The notes: generated by a model not told the origin, from the sequence alone. DNA of 64,000 bases from Rhodocyclaceae bacterium (GCA_028714035.1 JAQTNA010000013.1:1-64000), one strand, 5' to 3'; positions 1 through 9,073 are shown, numbered from the stretch's first letter. A program made the numbers and translations.

Positions 1-2472
1 TGGCTGGAAATCCTGGGCCGCACCCTCATCGGCAAGCGCAATGACAAGAAGCTGCTCACCAGCGTCATCTTCCCCCGCTATCACCAACTGGATGCCACCC
101 GGAAGCTGGTGGCCGACGTGCTCCAGCAGGGTGCCGGCCAGCGTTACCTGATTCAGCATTCCGCCGGCTCCGGCAAGACCAATTCCATCGCCTGGACGGC
201 CCACTTCCTGGCGGACCTGCACGATGCCGGCAACCGCAAGGTATTCGATTCCGTGTTGGTGGTGTCTGACCGTAACGTGCTGGATGCCCAGTTGCGTGAG
301 GCCATCTTCGACTTCGAGCGCACCACGGGCGTGGTGGCCAGTATTACGGATGAGCACGGCAGCAAGAGCGCCCAACTGTCCCGGGCCTTGAAGGATGGCA
401 AGAAAATCATCGTCTGTACCCTCCAGACCTTCCCCTTTGCCTTGAAGACCGTACAGGAACTGGCGGCCACCGAGGGCAAGCGTTTTGCCGTGATTGCGGA
501 CGAAGCCCATTCCTCGCAAACCGGCGAGGCCGCGGCCAAACTGAAGCAGGTTTTGTCCGTCGAGGAGCTTGCCGAATTACAGGATGGCGGCGAAGTCAGC
601 ACCGAAGACCTGCTGGCGGCCCAGATGGCGGGCAGGGTGGGCAATGATGGCCTGACCTACGTGGCCTTCACCGCCACACCCAAGGCCAAGACCCTGGAAC
701 TCTTCGGCAGGAAGGACGCCGAGGGCATGCCCCGCGCCTTCCACGTCTATTCCATGCGCCAGGCCATCGAGGAAGGATTCATCCTCGACGTTCTGAAGAA
801 CTACACCCCCTACAAGCTGGCCTTCAAGCTCGCCAACGGCGGGCGTGACTTCGATACCACAGATCAGAGTGGAAGCCACGCCCGCCTGCCCTCACCCCCA
901 ACCCCTCTCCCGTGTGCGGGCGAGGGGAGCGTCAAGAGTCGCTCGCGCGACTTTGATCGGCTGGGTGAGGAATACGACGAAACCCAGGTGGAGCGCAGTG
1001 CGGCCATGAAGGGCATCATGCAGTGGGTGCGCCTGCATCCCTACAACATTGCCCAGAAGGTCCAGGTGGTGGTGGAACATTTTCGGGAGAACGTCCAGCC
1101 TCTCCTGGATGGCAAGGCAAAGGCCATGGTGGTCACGGCGAGCCGCAAGGAGGCGGTACGCTGGAAGAAAGCCATGTCCGCCTACATCGAGAAGCAGAAC
1201 TATCCGCTCGGTGTGCTGGTGGCGTTCTCCGGCGAGGTGAATGACCCCGAGAGTTACCCGGACCCGGTGACGGAAACGGGCAAGCACATGAACCCCGGAC
1301 TCAAGGGCCGCGACATCCGGGAAGCCTTCGCCGGACCGGAATATCACCTGCTGCTGGTGGCCAACAAGTTCCAGACCGGCTTTGACCAGCCGCTCCTGTG
1401 CGGCATGTATGTGGACAAGCGCCTGGGCGGACTCCAGGCGGTGCAGACCCTCTCGCGCCTGAACCGTGCCCACCCGGGCAAGGACACCACCTACATCCTG
1501 GACTTCGTGAATGACGCAGACGAAGTGCTGGCGGCGTTCAAGACCTACTACGAGACGGCGGAACTGGAAGCCACCACCGACCCGCACCGGGTCTTTGACC
1601 TCCGCGCCAAGCTGGACGGCACCGGCTACTACGACGACTTCGAGGTGAATCGGGTGGCCGAGGTGGAGATGGACCCGACGGGCACCCAGGCCCGACTCTC
1701 CTCGGCAATAGCCCCCGTGGCCGACCGCCTGCTGAAGCGCTACAAGGCCGCCCAGGTGAATCATGCCGTGGCCGAGGAGCAGAAGGACGAGAAAGCAGCC
1801 CAGGCCGCCAAGGACCAGATGGATGCCCTGGTGCTGTTCAAGGGTGACATGGGCGCCTTCATCCGGCTCTATGGTTTCCTGGCCCAAATCTTTGATTACG
1901 GCAACACCGACATCGAGAAGCGCTTTCTGTTCTACAAGCGCCTGATACCTCTCCTGGAATTCGGCCGGGAACGGGACACGGTGGATTTGTCCAAGGTGGT
2001 GCTGACCCATCACACGCTGAAAAATATCGGCAGGCAGAATCTCAACCTGTACCAGGGCGAGGCGGAGAAGTTGCTGCCCATGGATGAGTCCGGCAGCGGC
2101 GCGGTGCATGAGAAGGAAAAGGCCTATCTCGCGGAAATCATCCGGAAGGTGAATACCCTGTTCGAGGGCGACCTGACCGACGACGACCAACTCGTCTACG
2201 TGAATGGCGTCATCAAGGGCAAGCTCCTGGAGAACGAAACCCTGGTGCGGCAGGCCGCCAACAACAGCAAGGAACAGTTCGCCAACTCCCCCGACCTGAG
2301 TCAGGCCATCCTGAACGCCATCATGGACGCCCTGGATGCCCACAGCACCATGAGCACCCAGGCCCTGGGTTCCGAGCGGGTTCGCGATGGCCTGAAGGAT
2401 GTGCTGCTGGGGCCGGCGCAGTTGTATGAGGCGCTACGGGCGAGGTCAGGTGGCATGGGCGCGCTGCTGTAA
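1..2472 (+). CDS. hsdR: Type I restriction enzyme R subunit (3' part, partial)
   Basis: Motor and cleavage subunit of a type I restriction-modification system; it translocates DNA with ATP and cuts unmodified DNA. The frame is open from base 1, so the N-terminal nuclease domain lies outside the window; 823 residues are visible. Seen: Walker A GSGKT at visible residues 56-60, the DEAH box (in DEAHSSQ), motif TATP, and the late helicase motifs FQTGFDQP and SRLNRAH, followed by the C-terminal helical domain. Odd: around visible residues 290-320 a Pro-rich stretch (SPPTPLP, AGEG) encoded by a dispersed palindromic repeat interrupts the region between the helicase lobes without breaking the frame. 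The hsdM and hsdS partners are not in the window. Family assignment is secure; whether the enzyme is active with the insert is unknown. Confidence 0.93.
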   Translation, partial: WLEILGRTLIGKRNDKKLLTSVIFPRYHQLDATRKLVADVLQQGAGQRYLIQHSAGSGKTNSIAWTAHFLADLHDAGNRKVFDSVLVVSDRNVLDAQLREAIFDFERTTGVVASITDEHGSKSAQLSRALKDGKKIIVCTLQTFPFALKTVQELAATEGKRFAVIADEAHSSQTGEAAAKLKQVLSVEELAELQDGGEVSTEDLLAAQMAGRVGNDGLTYVAFTATPKAKTLELFGRKDAEGMPRAFHVYSMRQAIEEGFILDVLKNYTPYKLAFKLANGGRDFDTTDQSGSHARLPSPPTPLPCAGEGSVKSRSRDFDRLGEEYDETQVERSAAMKGIMQWVRLHPYNIAQKVQVVVEHFRENVQPLLDGKAKAMVVTASRKEAVRWKKAMSAYIEKQNYPLGVLVAFSGEVNDPESYPDPVTETGKHMNPGLKGRDIREAFAGPEYHLLLVANKFQTGFDQPLLCGMYVDKRLGGLQAVQTLSRLNRAHPGKDTTYILDFVNDADEVLAAFKTYYETAELEATTDPHRVFDLRAKLDGTGYYDDFEVNRVAEVEMDPTGTQARLSSAIAPVADRLLKRYKAAQVNHAVAEEQKDEKAAQAAKDQMDALVLFKGDMGAFIRLYGFLAQIFDYGNTDIEKRFLFYKRLIPLLEFGRERDTVDLSKVVLTHHTLKNIGRQNLNLYQGEAEKLLPMDESGSGAVHEKEKAYLAEIIRKVNTLFEGDLTDDDQLVYVNGVIKGKLLENETLVRQAANNSKEQFANSPDLSQAILNAIMDALDAHSTMSTQALGSERVRDGLKDVLLGPAQLYEALRARSGGMGALL
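880..958 (+). repeat. GC-rich palindromic repeat, copy A, in frame inside hsdR
   Basis: The core at about 890-930 reads CCTCACCCCC, AACCCCTCTCCCG, then GCGGGCGAGGGGAGCG: the two halves CCCCTCTCCCG and CGGGCGAGGGG pair as a stem. The same element recurs in murD (39222-39271) and, inverted, after rnpB (31018-31078). The flanks CGTGACTTCGAT (845-856) and CGCGACTTTGAT (947-958) are similar and could be a decayed target duplication, but this may be chance. Confidence 0.8.
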
Positions 2473-2673
2473 CAAGCGGCTCCCCGCGACCTTGGCCGTC
2501 CGTATTCGGGACGGCTGCCTCGCTGTGCGACGAGTGGAGAATGATTCGTGGCCCTGGGGGTTGGTTTGCTGGGGCGGAGGTTCCGACTTGCGCCGGTGAT
2601 CTGGAGTCGGGTGATTCCAGACTGCCCGCCCTCGGGAGTAAAATCGCCGCTTTCCCTCTTCAGGTTCGCCGCC

Positions 2674-3900
2674 ATGCCCGTCAACTATGCCACGCCCGCT
2701 CCCGATCAACTCTTCGCCGTCGCCGGGGTGCGGCTCGGGATCGCCGAAGCCGGCATAAGGAAGGCGAACCGGCACGATCTGCTGCTGGTGGAGTTGTGCC
2801 CGGGCTCACGGGTGGCGGGAGTGTTCACCCAGAACCGCTTTTGCGCCGCGCCGGTCCAAGTGTGCCGGGATCACCTCTCCCGCGCCGAGATTCGGGCGTT
2901 GGTGGTGAATACGGGGATCGCCAATGCGGGCACGGGTGAGCCGGGCATGGCGGCGGCCCGGGAAACCTGCGCGGCGGTGGGCCGGACCCTGGGCCTGGCG
3001 CCCGAGCAGGTGCTGCCCTTTTCCACGGGGGTGATCCTGGAGCCCCTGCCGGTGGAGCGTCTGGTGGCGGGCTTGCCCGCTACCGTTTCCGACCTCAAGG
3101 CGGACAACTGGTACGGGGCGGCGCACGCCATCATGACCACGGACACGGTGGCCAAGGCGGCCTCGCGCCGGATTCAGTTGGGCGGCAAGACGGTCACGGT
3201 GACCGGGATCAGCAAGGGCGCCGGCATGATACGGCCGAACATGGCGACCATGCTGGGCTTCGTGGCCTGCGACGCGGCCCTGTCGCCGGAACTGACGCAG
3301 AAGCTGGTGAAGGCAGCGGCGGACGAATCCTTCAACTGCATCACGGTGGATGGCGACACCTCCACCAACGATTCCTTCATCCTCATCGCCACCGGCCAGG
3401 CCGGCAACCGTGAAATCGCGGACGCCGGCGGCGGCGACTATGCGCTTCTGGCGGAGACGGTGACCGCCGTCGCCAGGGAGTTGGCCCAGGCCATCGTGCG
3501 GGACGGGGAGGGGGCGACCAAGTATATCTCCATCGTGGTGGAAGGCGGCCGGGACGTGGCGGAGTGCAAGGCCGTGGGCTATGCCATCGGCCACTCGCCC
3601 CTGACCAAGACGGCCTTCTTCGCGTCCGACCCCAACCTGGGGCGCATCCTGGCGGCCATCGGCTACGCGGGTATTCCCGACCTGGACGTGAGCCGGGTGC
3701 GCCTGTGGCTGGACGACGTGCTGGTGTCCCGGGACGGCGGGCGCAACCCGGAATACCGGGAGGAGGATGGCGCCCGGGTCATGAAGCAGGCGGAGATCAC
3801 GGTGCGGGTGGATCTGGGGCGCGGCACGGCCACCGGCACGGTGTGGACCTGCGACCTGTCCTACGAGTACGTGAAGATCAACGCGGACTATCGCAGCTAA
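2674..3900 (+). CDS. argJ: Bifunctional glutamate N-acetyltransferase / ornithine acetyltransferase
   Basis: Cytoplasmic enzyme of arginine biosynthesis. It moves the acetyl group from N-acetylornithine to glutamate and, in bifunctional forms, also uses acetyl-CoA. The 408-residue length is normal for the family. The self-cleavage site is visible: [14 protein letters not shown] places the nucleophile Thr192 after Ala191, so the chain should mature into alpha and beta subunits. The ATG at 2674 was chosen because the protein then begins at the usual place (MPVNYATP); the open frame reaches back to 2548 without family similarity. A TAAAAT sequence at 2639-2644 could be its -10 element. No other arg gene is nearby. 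Confidence 0.95.
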   Translation: MPVNYATPAPDQLFAVAGVRLGIAEAGIRKANRHDLLLVELCPGSRVAGVFTQNRFCAAPVQVCRDHLSRAEIRALVVNTGIANAGTGEPGMAAARETCAAVGRTLGLAPEQVLPFSTGVILEPLPVERLVAGLPATVSDLKADNWYGAAHAIMTTDTVAKAASRRIQLGGKTVTVTGISKGAGMIRPNMATMLGFVACDAALSPELTQKLVKAAADESFNCITVDGDTSTNDSFILIATGQAGNREIADAGGGDYALLAETVTAVARELAQAIVRDGEGATKYISIVVEGGRDVAECKAVGYAIGHSPLTKTAFFASDPNLGRILAAIGYAGIPDLDVSRVRLWLDDVLVSRDGGRNPEYREEDGARVMKQAEITVRVDLGRGTATGTVWTCDLSYEYVKINADYRS

Positions 3901-3916
3901 AGTTTTTCCCGGACGA

Positions 3917-3950
3917 TCCGTAAGGAGGGGACACGTTTCTCCCTTACGGA
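3917..3950. other. Inverted repeat between argJ and the chemoreceptor gene
   Basis: TCCGTAAGG at 3917-3925 pairs with CCTTACGGA at 3942-3950 (9 bp) over a 16-base loop. There is no T-run after it, so it is not a typical intrinsic terminator. It could end argJ transcription weakly or fold in the leader of the chemoreceptor mRNA. Confidence 0.5.
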
Positions 3951-3958
3951 CAGGCTCC

Positions 3959-5578
3959 ATGAAGAAATTCTCAGACCTCAAGATTTGGGTCCGGCTGACG
4001 ATCGTCACCTGGCTGATGCTGGTCGTTGCCTGGAGTGGCATGGTCCTTTGGGGCAGCCGCATCAACCGGGAGGCGGCCATTGCGCAGGCGCAGGATTTCT
4101 CCCGCAGCGTCCGGGAGATGGCCCTGGCGGGACTCACGGGCATGATGATCACCGGCACCGTGGGGCAGCGCGAGGTGTTCCTGGATCAGATCAAGCAGCT
4201 CTCCGTCATCAAGGATCTGAAGGTCATCCGCGGCAACGGCGTCATCAATCAGTTCGGCCCGGGCAAGGCCGGCGAGTCGGCTTCCGATGCCATCGAGCGG
4301 CGAGTGATGGAGACGGGACAGGAATACACGGAGGTCTTGCCCGGAGCGGACGGGGACAGCCTGCGGGTGGTCTTCCCGGCGCTCGCCTCGAAAAACTACC
4401 TGGGCAAGAACTGCCTGACCTGCCATACCGTGGCGGAAGGCTCGGTTCTGGGCGTGGTGAGCATGCAGGTTTCCCTTTCCAGGGTGGATGCCGCCGCACG
4501 GGAATTCAGCATCAAGATATTTGGCGCCGCCGTGCTGCTCTCCCTGCCTCTCCTGGGGTTCATGTATCTGTTCATTCGCCGTTTCGTCACCCGGCCTCTG
4601 GACGAGATGGCGGCCGGCCTGAGAGACATGGCGGCGGGCAAGGGCGATCTGACGCGTCGCCTGGAGGTGAGGAGCGCGGACGAGATCGGCGAGGTCTGCT
4701 CCGTGTTCAACCAGATGATGGACCAGTTCAGCGGCCTGGTGCGGCAGGTGGGCAACACGTCCAACCATGTATTCGACGCGGCCCGGCAACTGACGGCGGG
4801 GGCCGGACGGGTGGCGGGCGGTTCACAACGCCAGACGGAACAGTCTGCGTCCGCTGCCGCCGCGGTGGAGCAGGTCGTGGCCAGCATTTCGGCCATCGCC
4901 CGTTCGGCGGAGGCGGTTCATGACTTGGCCCGGGAGAGCCTGGAGCGTTCGGGGCAGGGCAACGAGAGCCTGGAGAGGCTCATGGGGCAGATGAGAAGCG
5001 TGGAATCCGCGGTGGCCGGTATTGCCGACTCGGTGAACCAGTTCATGCAGAGCACGGACGCGATCAGCGTCATGACCCGGGAAGTGAAGGACATCGCGGA
5101 GCAGACCAACCTCCTGGCCCTGAATGCGGCCATCGAGGCGGCCCGGGCTGGCGAACAGGGGCGCGGTTTCGCCGTGGTGGCGGACGAAGTGAGGAAGCTC
5201 GCCGAGAAGTCGGCGCGCTCGGCCCTGGAAATTGACGCCATCACCCGGAAGCTGGGGCAACAATCGGTGGCCGTTAAGGATGCCATCTCCGATGGCCTGG
5301 AACATCTGACCAACAGCCGCGCTTCGGCGGACGCCGTGCAGAGCGTGCTGTCCGCCGCGAGCGATACGGTGGCTCAGGTGGGCCGCGGCCTGGACGAGAT
5401 TGCGCTGGCCACCGAGGAGCAGCACCGGGTGAGCGCCCATGTGGCGGCGAACATCGAGTCCATCGCGGCCATGGCCCGCGACAACCGGGGTGCCGTGGAC
5501 CAGACGACCCAGGCGGCGCAACTGCTGGAAAGTCTTTCCGTGGACCTGAAGAACGGCGTGGGGCGATTTGTGGTGTAG
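3959..5578 (+). CDS. Methyl-accepting chemotaxis protein with periplasmic haem c motif
   Basis: Inner-membrane chemoreceptor of 539 residues that should signal through CheW/CheA to the flagellar motor. Order: transmembrane helix at about 12-31, periplasmic sensor domain about 32-185, second helix about 186-207, HAMP domain about 207-260, then a long coiled-coil signalling domain with the conserved tip around 378-420 ([19 protein letters not shown]). The sensor domain holds CLTCH at 152-156, a CxxCH signature for covalent haem c, which points to redox or gas sensing. No other che or motility gene lies close by. The element that follows begins on its TAG stop codon. Chemoreceptor identity is secure; haem attachment is inferred from the motif. 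Confidence 0.93.
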   Translation: MKKFSDLKIWVRLTIVTWLMLVVAWSGMVLWGSRINREAAIAQAQDFSRSVREMALAGLTGMMITGTVGQREVFLDQIKQLSVIKDLKVIRGNGVINQFGPGKAGESASDAIERRVMETGQEYTEVLPGADGDSLRVVFPALASKNYLGKNCLTCHTVAEGSVLGVVSMQVSLSRVDAAAREFSIKIFGAAVLLSLPLLGFMYLFIRRFVTRPLDEMAAGLRDMAAGKGDLTRRLEVRSADEIGEVCSVFNQMMDQFSGLVRQVGNTSNHVFDAARQLTAGAGRVAGGSQRQTEQSASAAAAVEQVVASISAIARSAEAVHDLARESLERSGQGNESLERLMGQMRSVESAVAGIADSVNQFMQSTDAISVMTREVKDIAEQTNLLALNAAIEAARAGEQGRGFAVVADEVRKLAEKSARSALEIDAITRKLGQQSVAVKDAISDGLEHLTNSRASADAVQSVLSAASDTVAQVGRGLDEIALATEEQHRVSAHVAANIESIAAMARDNRGAVDQTTQAAQLLESLSVDLKNGVGRFVV

Positions 5579-5670
5579 GTCGGGATTTATCCCGACATGG
5601 GCTGCGAGGCCGGCGTAGGCCGGGTTTCAACCCGACATGTTCCATTGTCGGAATAGATTCCAACCTACCC
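5575..5670 (+). repeat. GTAGGTCGG hairpin repeats (two tandem elements)
   Basis: The element starts with GTAGGTCGGGATTTATCCCG at 5575-5594, where TCGGGAT pairs with ATCCCGA. A second copy begins GTAGGCCGGGTTTCAACCC at about 5615. The end, ATTCCAACCTAC, is the complement of the start. A related copy sits at 30124-30145. In both places the TAG of GTAG is the stop codon of the upstream gene. It may act as a 3'-end hairpin for the chemoreceptor mRNA and lies between convergent genes. Confidence 0.75.
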
Positions 5671-5982
5671 GTCGTTCCAGTCCATCGTTCCCCGGTGGCC
5701 GTCTTCCGGCAGGTTGCCCCAGATGTCCCTCTTTTCCTGGCTGAGGAGTTTCATCTGGTCCTTGTGCAGGTTGGCCAGATGGAACAGTTCCACGACCACC
5801 TCCGGCGGGAATCCGCTCCTGCCGTTGCGGCTGCTCAGCAGCAGCTTCTCCGCCAGCATATCGAACGCCGTTGTGCCCCAGAATTCGGTGAGCTGCTCCA
5901 GAATATTGGGAAAAGTCCTCTCCAGTTGCGCGGGGTAGAGATCGCGCCGCTGCCCGATCAAGCGCATCAGTTTTTCATTCAT
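5665..5982 (-). CDS. Hypothetical protein, 105 aa
   Basis: I do not recognise this protein. It is a soluble, charged, mainly helical 105-residue chain (begins MNEKLMRLIGQRRDLYPAQL) without signal peptide, membrane segment or Cys motif. A good ribosome site (AAGGGGA seven bases before ATG) supports the start at 5982. It is transcribed away from ccoI and towards the chemoreceptor, and its last bases touch the repeat at 5575-5670. It resembles a real gene in codon use and start context, so I call it coding, function unknown. Confidence 0.7.
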   Translation of the reverse strand: MNEKLMRLIGQRRDLYPAQLERTFPNILEQLTEFWGTTAFDMLAEKLLLSSRNGRSGFPPEVVVELFHLANLHKDQMKLLSQEKRDIWGNLPEDGHRGTMDWNDG

Positions 5983-6161
5983 GGCTCGTTCCCCTTGTTC
6001 GTGGCGCCCAGGCCGTGGTGTGTCACGCGGCGAGCGGCTACAATACGGCCCGCCCTCAGGATGTTCGGCAAGCCTTGGCGGATTCTGGAGTTTCCCGATA
6101 CCCGATTCGCCCGGGCCTTGTTTCCCTTACATTCTTCCCTTACATTCAGCGAGGTACTCGT

Positions 6162-8663
6162 TTGGCCGAAACAGCAGACACGGATGCCACGTCCCGGCGG
6201 GAGGAGTGTGCCTGCTACCATTGCGGACTGCCGGTTCCAAACGATGCGGATTATACCGTAAGCATTGATGGCGGAACGCGGAAGATGTGTTGCGCCGGTT
6301 GCCAGGCCGTGGCCCAGGCCATCGTGGACAATGGTCTGGGCGAATATTATCGCCACCGGGATGCCATGCCGGAGCCGCGCCGCGAAGCCATGCCGGAGGA
6401 GTTGAAGGAACTCGGGCTCTTTGATCACCCGGACTTCCAGAAAAGTTTCGTGCGTCCGGTGGAAGGCGGCAACGAGCGGGAAGCGTCCCTGATCCTGGAG
6501 GGCATCACCTGCGCCGCCTGCGTCTGGCTGAACGAGAGCCATGTGGCGCGCCAGCCGGGCGTGACGGCCGTGGACATCAATTACGCCACCCGCCGTGCCC
6601 GCGTCCGTTGGGACGAGTCCAAGACTCAGCTTTCCAGCATCCTGGCCGCCATCTCCGCCATCGGCTACCGTGCCTATCCCTATGATACGGACCGCTCGGA
6701 GAAGATCGCACGGGCGGAGCGCAAGAATGCCCTGTGGCGCCTGTTCGTAGCAGGTTTCGGCATGATGCAGGTGATGATGTATGCCATCCCGGTCTATCTG
6801 GCGGATGACGGCACCATGACCCACGACATCCTGCAACTCATGCGCTGGGCCAGCCTGATCCTGACCCTGCCGGTGGTGCTCTATTCCTCGGCGACCTTCT
6901 TCCGGAACGCCTGGCGCGACCTGCTTCTCCGGCGGGTGGGCATGGATGTGCCGGTTGCCCTGGGCGTGGGTGCGGCATTCGGGGCCAGCGTCTGGGCCAC
7001 GCTCACGGGGGGCGGCGAGGTCTATTTCGATTCCGTCACGATGTTCGTCTTCTTCCTGCTGTTCGGCCGCTATCTGGAGATGATGGCGCGGCAAAAGGCC
7101 GTGCGCAGCGTCGAGGAGATCACCAAGCTGCTGCCGACCAGCGCGCAGCGCCTGCCCCGTTATCCGGATCTGACCGCGGAGAGGGTGGCCGTGACCAGTC
7201 TGGCTCCGGGCGACGTGCTGCTGGTCAAACCGGGGGAGGTCATTCCGGCGGACGGGGTCGTGCTGGACGGGCAAAGCATGGCGGACGAATCCCTGCTGAC
7301 GGGGGAGAGCCGGCCGGTACCCAAGGCCTCGGGGGATACGCTCACCGGCGGCAGTGTCAATAGCGGCAGCCCGCTGGTGATGCGCGTGGAGCGCGTGGGC
7401 GGGGAAACCCGCTTGGCGGCCATCCAGCGGCTCATGGAGCGGGCCGCCACGGAAAAGCCCAAGGTGGTGCAGATGGCGGACAGCATCGCCGCCCGCTTCG
7501 TGGGCATTCTGCTGTTGCTGGCGGCGGTGACCGGCGGCGCCTGGATGGTCCTGGACCCGGGTCGGGCGCTCTGGGTATTCGTGTCGGTCCTGGTGGTGAG
7601 TTGTCCCTGTGCCCTGTCCCTGGCGACCCCCGCTGCGCTCACCGTGGCCACCGGCGTGCTGTCCCGGCGCGGCCTCTTGGCGACTCGGGGGCACGCCATC
7701 GAGACCCTGGCGCGGGCCACCCATTTCGTGTTCGACAAGACGGGCACCCTGACCCGGGGGCGCCTGCGTCTGGTGCGCCTATTGCCCATGCGCGGCGACG
7801 ATGCCCAGGAATTGCTGGCCCTGGCCGTGGCCCTGGAGCAGGGTTCGGAACATGCCATCGGCGTGGGTTTGCGCAATGCCCTGGCGGCATCAGCGGTCTT
7901 GCCCCAGGTGTCGGAAATCCGTGCCGTGACCGGGCAGGGCGTGGAGGGCGTCATGGGTGGGCGACGCTGCCGCGTCGGCCGCCCGGATTATGTCTCGGGT
8001 CTGCACGACCAGGCCCTGCCCCGGGACCTGGCACTGCCGGGCACGGTAGTCGCCTTGGGTGATGAAGCGGGCTGGCTGGCCTTCGTTGCCATGGAAGACG
8101 AATTGCGGCCGGAAGCGGCGGCCATGGTGGCGGAACTGAAGCGCGACGGCATGGCAGTTTCGATTCTGAGCGGGGACACTCCGGCCGCGGTGGCCACGGT
8201 GGCGGCTCACCTGGGTATCGAGGATGCTCACGGCGGCTTGTCGCCCCAGGGCAAGCATGATTTCATACGCGCCCTACAGGAGGCGGGGGCGATCGTGGCC
8301 ATGGTGGGCGACGGTGTGAATGACGCGCCGGTACTGGCACAGGCCCAGGTCTCCGTGGCCATGGGCGGCGGCACGGAACTCGCCCGTACCCAGGGTGATT
8401 TCGTCCTGCTCTCGGAAAACCTGGGACACCTGGGCATTGGCCTGACGCTGGCCCGGAGAACCCTGGCCGTGATTCGGCAGAACCTGTGGTGGGCCTTCGG
8501 TTACAATTTCGTCGCCATTCCCCTGGCCATGTTCGGCTTTGTGTCGCCCTGGATGGCCGGCATCGGCATGTCGGCCAGTTCCTTGCTGGTGGTATTGAAC
8601 GCCTTGCGCCTGCAAAAGGGGGCGCCGATGCCTCCTGCCGGGGCGGGGCTGGAGGCGGCCTGA
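6162..8663 (+). CDS. ccoI: Copper-transporting P-type ATPase for cbb3 oxidase assembly
   Basis: Inner-membrane P1B ATPase of the FixI/CcoI type that moves copper for maturation of the CuB centre of cbb3 oxidase. Seen: N-terminal Cys cluster (CYHCGLPV, then CCAGC), one heavy-metal domain with GITCAAC, eight or so membrane helices, the metal-channel CPC at 481-483, the phosphorylated Asp525 in DKTGTLT and GDGVNDAP. I chose TTG at 6162 (AGCGAGG upstream, 833 residues, normal family length); the frame is open from 6015 but those residues look unrelated. A TACAAT at 6039-6044 may be the -10 element. It overlaps ccoS by one base and lies upstream of ccoNOQP, as in other proteobacteria. Confidence 0.92.
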   Translation: MAETADTDATSRREECACYHCGLPVPNDADYTVSIDGGTRKMCCAGCQAVAQAIVDNGLGEYYRHRDAMPEPRREAMPEELKELGLFDHPDFQKSFVRPVEGGNEREASLILEGITCAACVWLNESHVARQPGVTAVDINYATRRARVRWDESKTQLSSILAAISAIGYRAYPYDTDRSEKIARAERKNALWRLFVAGFGMMQVMMYAIPVYLADDGTMTHDILQLMRWASLILTLPVVLYSSATFFRNAWRDLLLRRVGMDVPVALGVGAAFGASVWATLTGGGEVYFDSVTMFVFFLLFGRYLEMMARQKAVRSVEEITKLLPTSAQRLPRYPDLTAERVAVTSLAPGDVLLVKPGEVIPADGVVLDGQSMADESLLTGESRPVPKASGDTLTGGSVNSGSPLVMRVERVGGETRLAAIQRLMERAATEKPKVVQMADSIAARFVGILLLLAAVTGGAWMVLDPGRALWVFVSVLVVSCPCALSLATPAALTVATGVLSRRGLLATRGHAIETLARATHFVFDKTGTLTRGRLRLVRLLPMRGDDAQELLALAVALEQGSEHAIGVGLRNALAASAVLPQVSEIRAVTGQGVEGVMGGRRCRVGRPDYVSGLHDQALPRDLALPGTVVALGDEAGWLAFVAMEDELRPEAAAMVAELKRDGMAVSILSGDTPAAVATVAAHLGIEDAHGGLSPQGKHDFIRALQEAGAIVAMVGDGVNDAPVLAQAQVSVAMGGGTELARTQGDFVLLSENLGHLGIGLTLARRTLAVIRQNLWWAFGYNFVAIPLAMFGFVSPWMAGIGMSASSLLVVLNALRLQKGAPMPPAGAGLEAA

Positions 8664-8866
8664 TGGACATCCTGTATCTGCTCATTCCCCTGTCCGTGGT
8701 TCTGGTGTTCGTCATCGGCGTGCTGTTCTGGTGGTTTCTCAAGAGCGGCCAGTTTGATGACCTGGAGGGGCCTGCCTACCGCATCCTGATGGATGACGAT
8801 CAGCCGGCCAAATCGAACCCGGCCCGTGCCAAGCTATCTTCCGGGGAGCCGCCCCCCTCCCTCTGA
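8663..8866 (+). CDS. ccoS: Cbb3 oxidase maturation protein CcoS
   Basis: Small assembly factor of 67 residues needed for cofactor insertion into cbb3 oxidase. It starts inside the ccoI stop codon (TGATG), so the two are translationally coupled. Residues 2-25 form one membrane helix, followed by the family signature FWWFLKSGQFDDLEGPAYRI. The tail after residue 45 is Pro/Ser-rich and variable in the family. Identity is firm from the signature and the ccoI neighbour. Confidence 0.93.
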   Translation: MDILYLLIPLSVVLVFVIGVLFWWFLKSGQFDDLEGPAYRILMDDDQPAKSNPARAKLSSGEPPPSL

Positions 8867-8908
8867 AGCCGCTTGCCCTCCTGATCTTCCCGGGGAAACG
8901 GCCGAGGT

Positions 8909-8922
8909 TTGATCTGTGTCAA
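8909..8922 (+). promoter_or_regulatory. FNR box upstream of predicted small RNA
   Basis: TTGAT-CTGT-GTCAA, one mismatch from the FNR consensus TTGAT-N4-ATCAA, centred at 8915.5. A -10-like CATACT at 8945-8950 predicts a start near 8957, which puts the box at -41.5, the class II activator position. Confidence 0.75.
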
Positions 8923-8956
8923 ACTGGCGCTACGAAGTTTTACACATACTTCGCCC

Positions 8957-9073
8957 AGGGTTTTTTGCAGGGCTTCTGGAACTCAGGATGTTCAGAATAT
9001 GTACCGGGTTCCGTGCGAAAACCAATGTCTCTCTGTTGGGGTTGGGGGTGCGTGCGAACGCACCCTTTTTTTT
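8957..9073 (+). ncRNA. Predicted FNR-activated small RNA between ccoS and ccoN
   Basis: About 117 nt, bounded by the FNR-type promoter upstream and a strong intrinsic terminator at 9046-9073. The 550-base gap between ccoS and ccoN holds no convincing protein: the open frames here lack ribosome sites and composition typical of neighbours. The body has a U-run near its 5' end (about 8960-8966) and a CU/G-rich stretch (CTCTCTGTTGGGG) before the terminator stem. The terminator with eight Ts is the usual 3' end of Hfq-type small RNAs. Role is inference: an anaerobic regulator comparable in logic, not in sequence, to FnrS of enterobacteria. Confidence 0.55.
9046..9073 (+). terminator. Intrinsic terminator of the predicted small RNA
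   Basis: GGGTGCGT (9046-9053) and ACGCACCC (9058-9065) form an 8-bp perfect stem with a GCGA tetraloop, followed by eight T residues (9066-9073). It separates the upstream FNR-box transcript from the ccoN promoter. Confidence 0.88.

Noticed and set aside
892-2343. 483-codon minus-strand frame across hsdR
   Set aside because: Shadow of hsdR; the plus-strand frame has all helicase motifs.
3917-3950. Hairpin after argJ as an intrinsic terminator
   Set aside because: Only 9 bp with a large loop and no T-run; kept as an inverted repeat only.
2806-4158. 450-codon minus-strand frame across argJ
   Set aside because: Antisense shadow of argJ and of the chemoreceptor start; no coherent domain.
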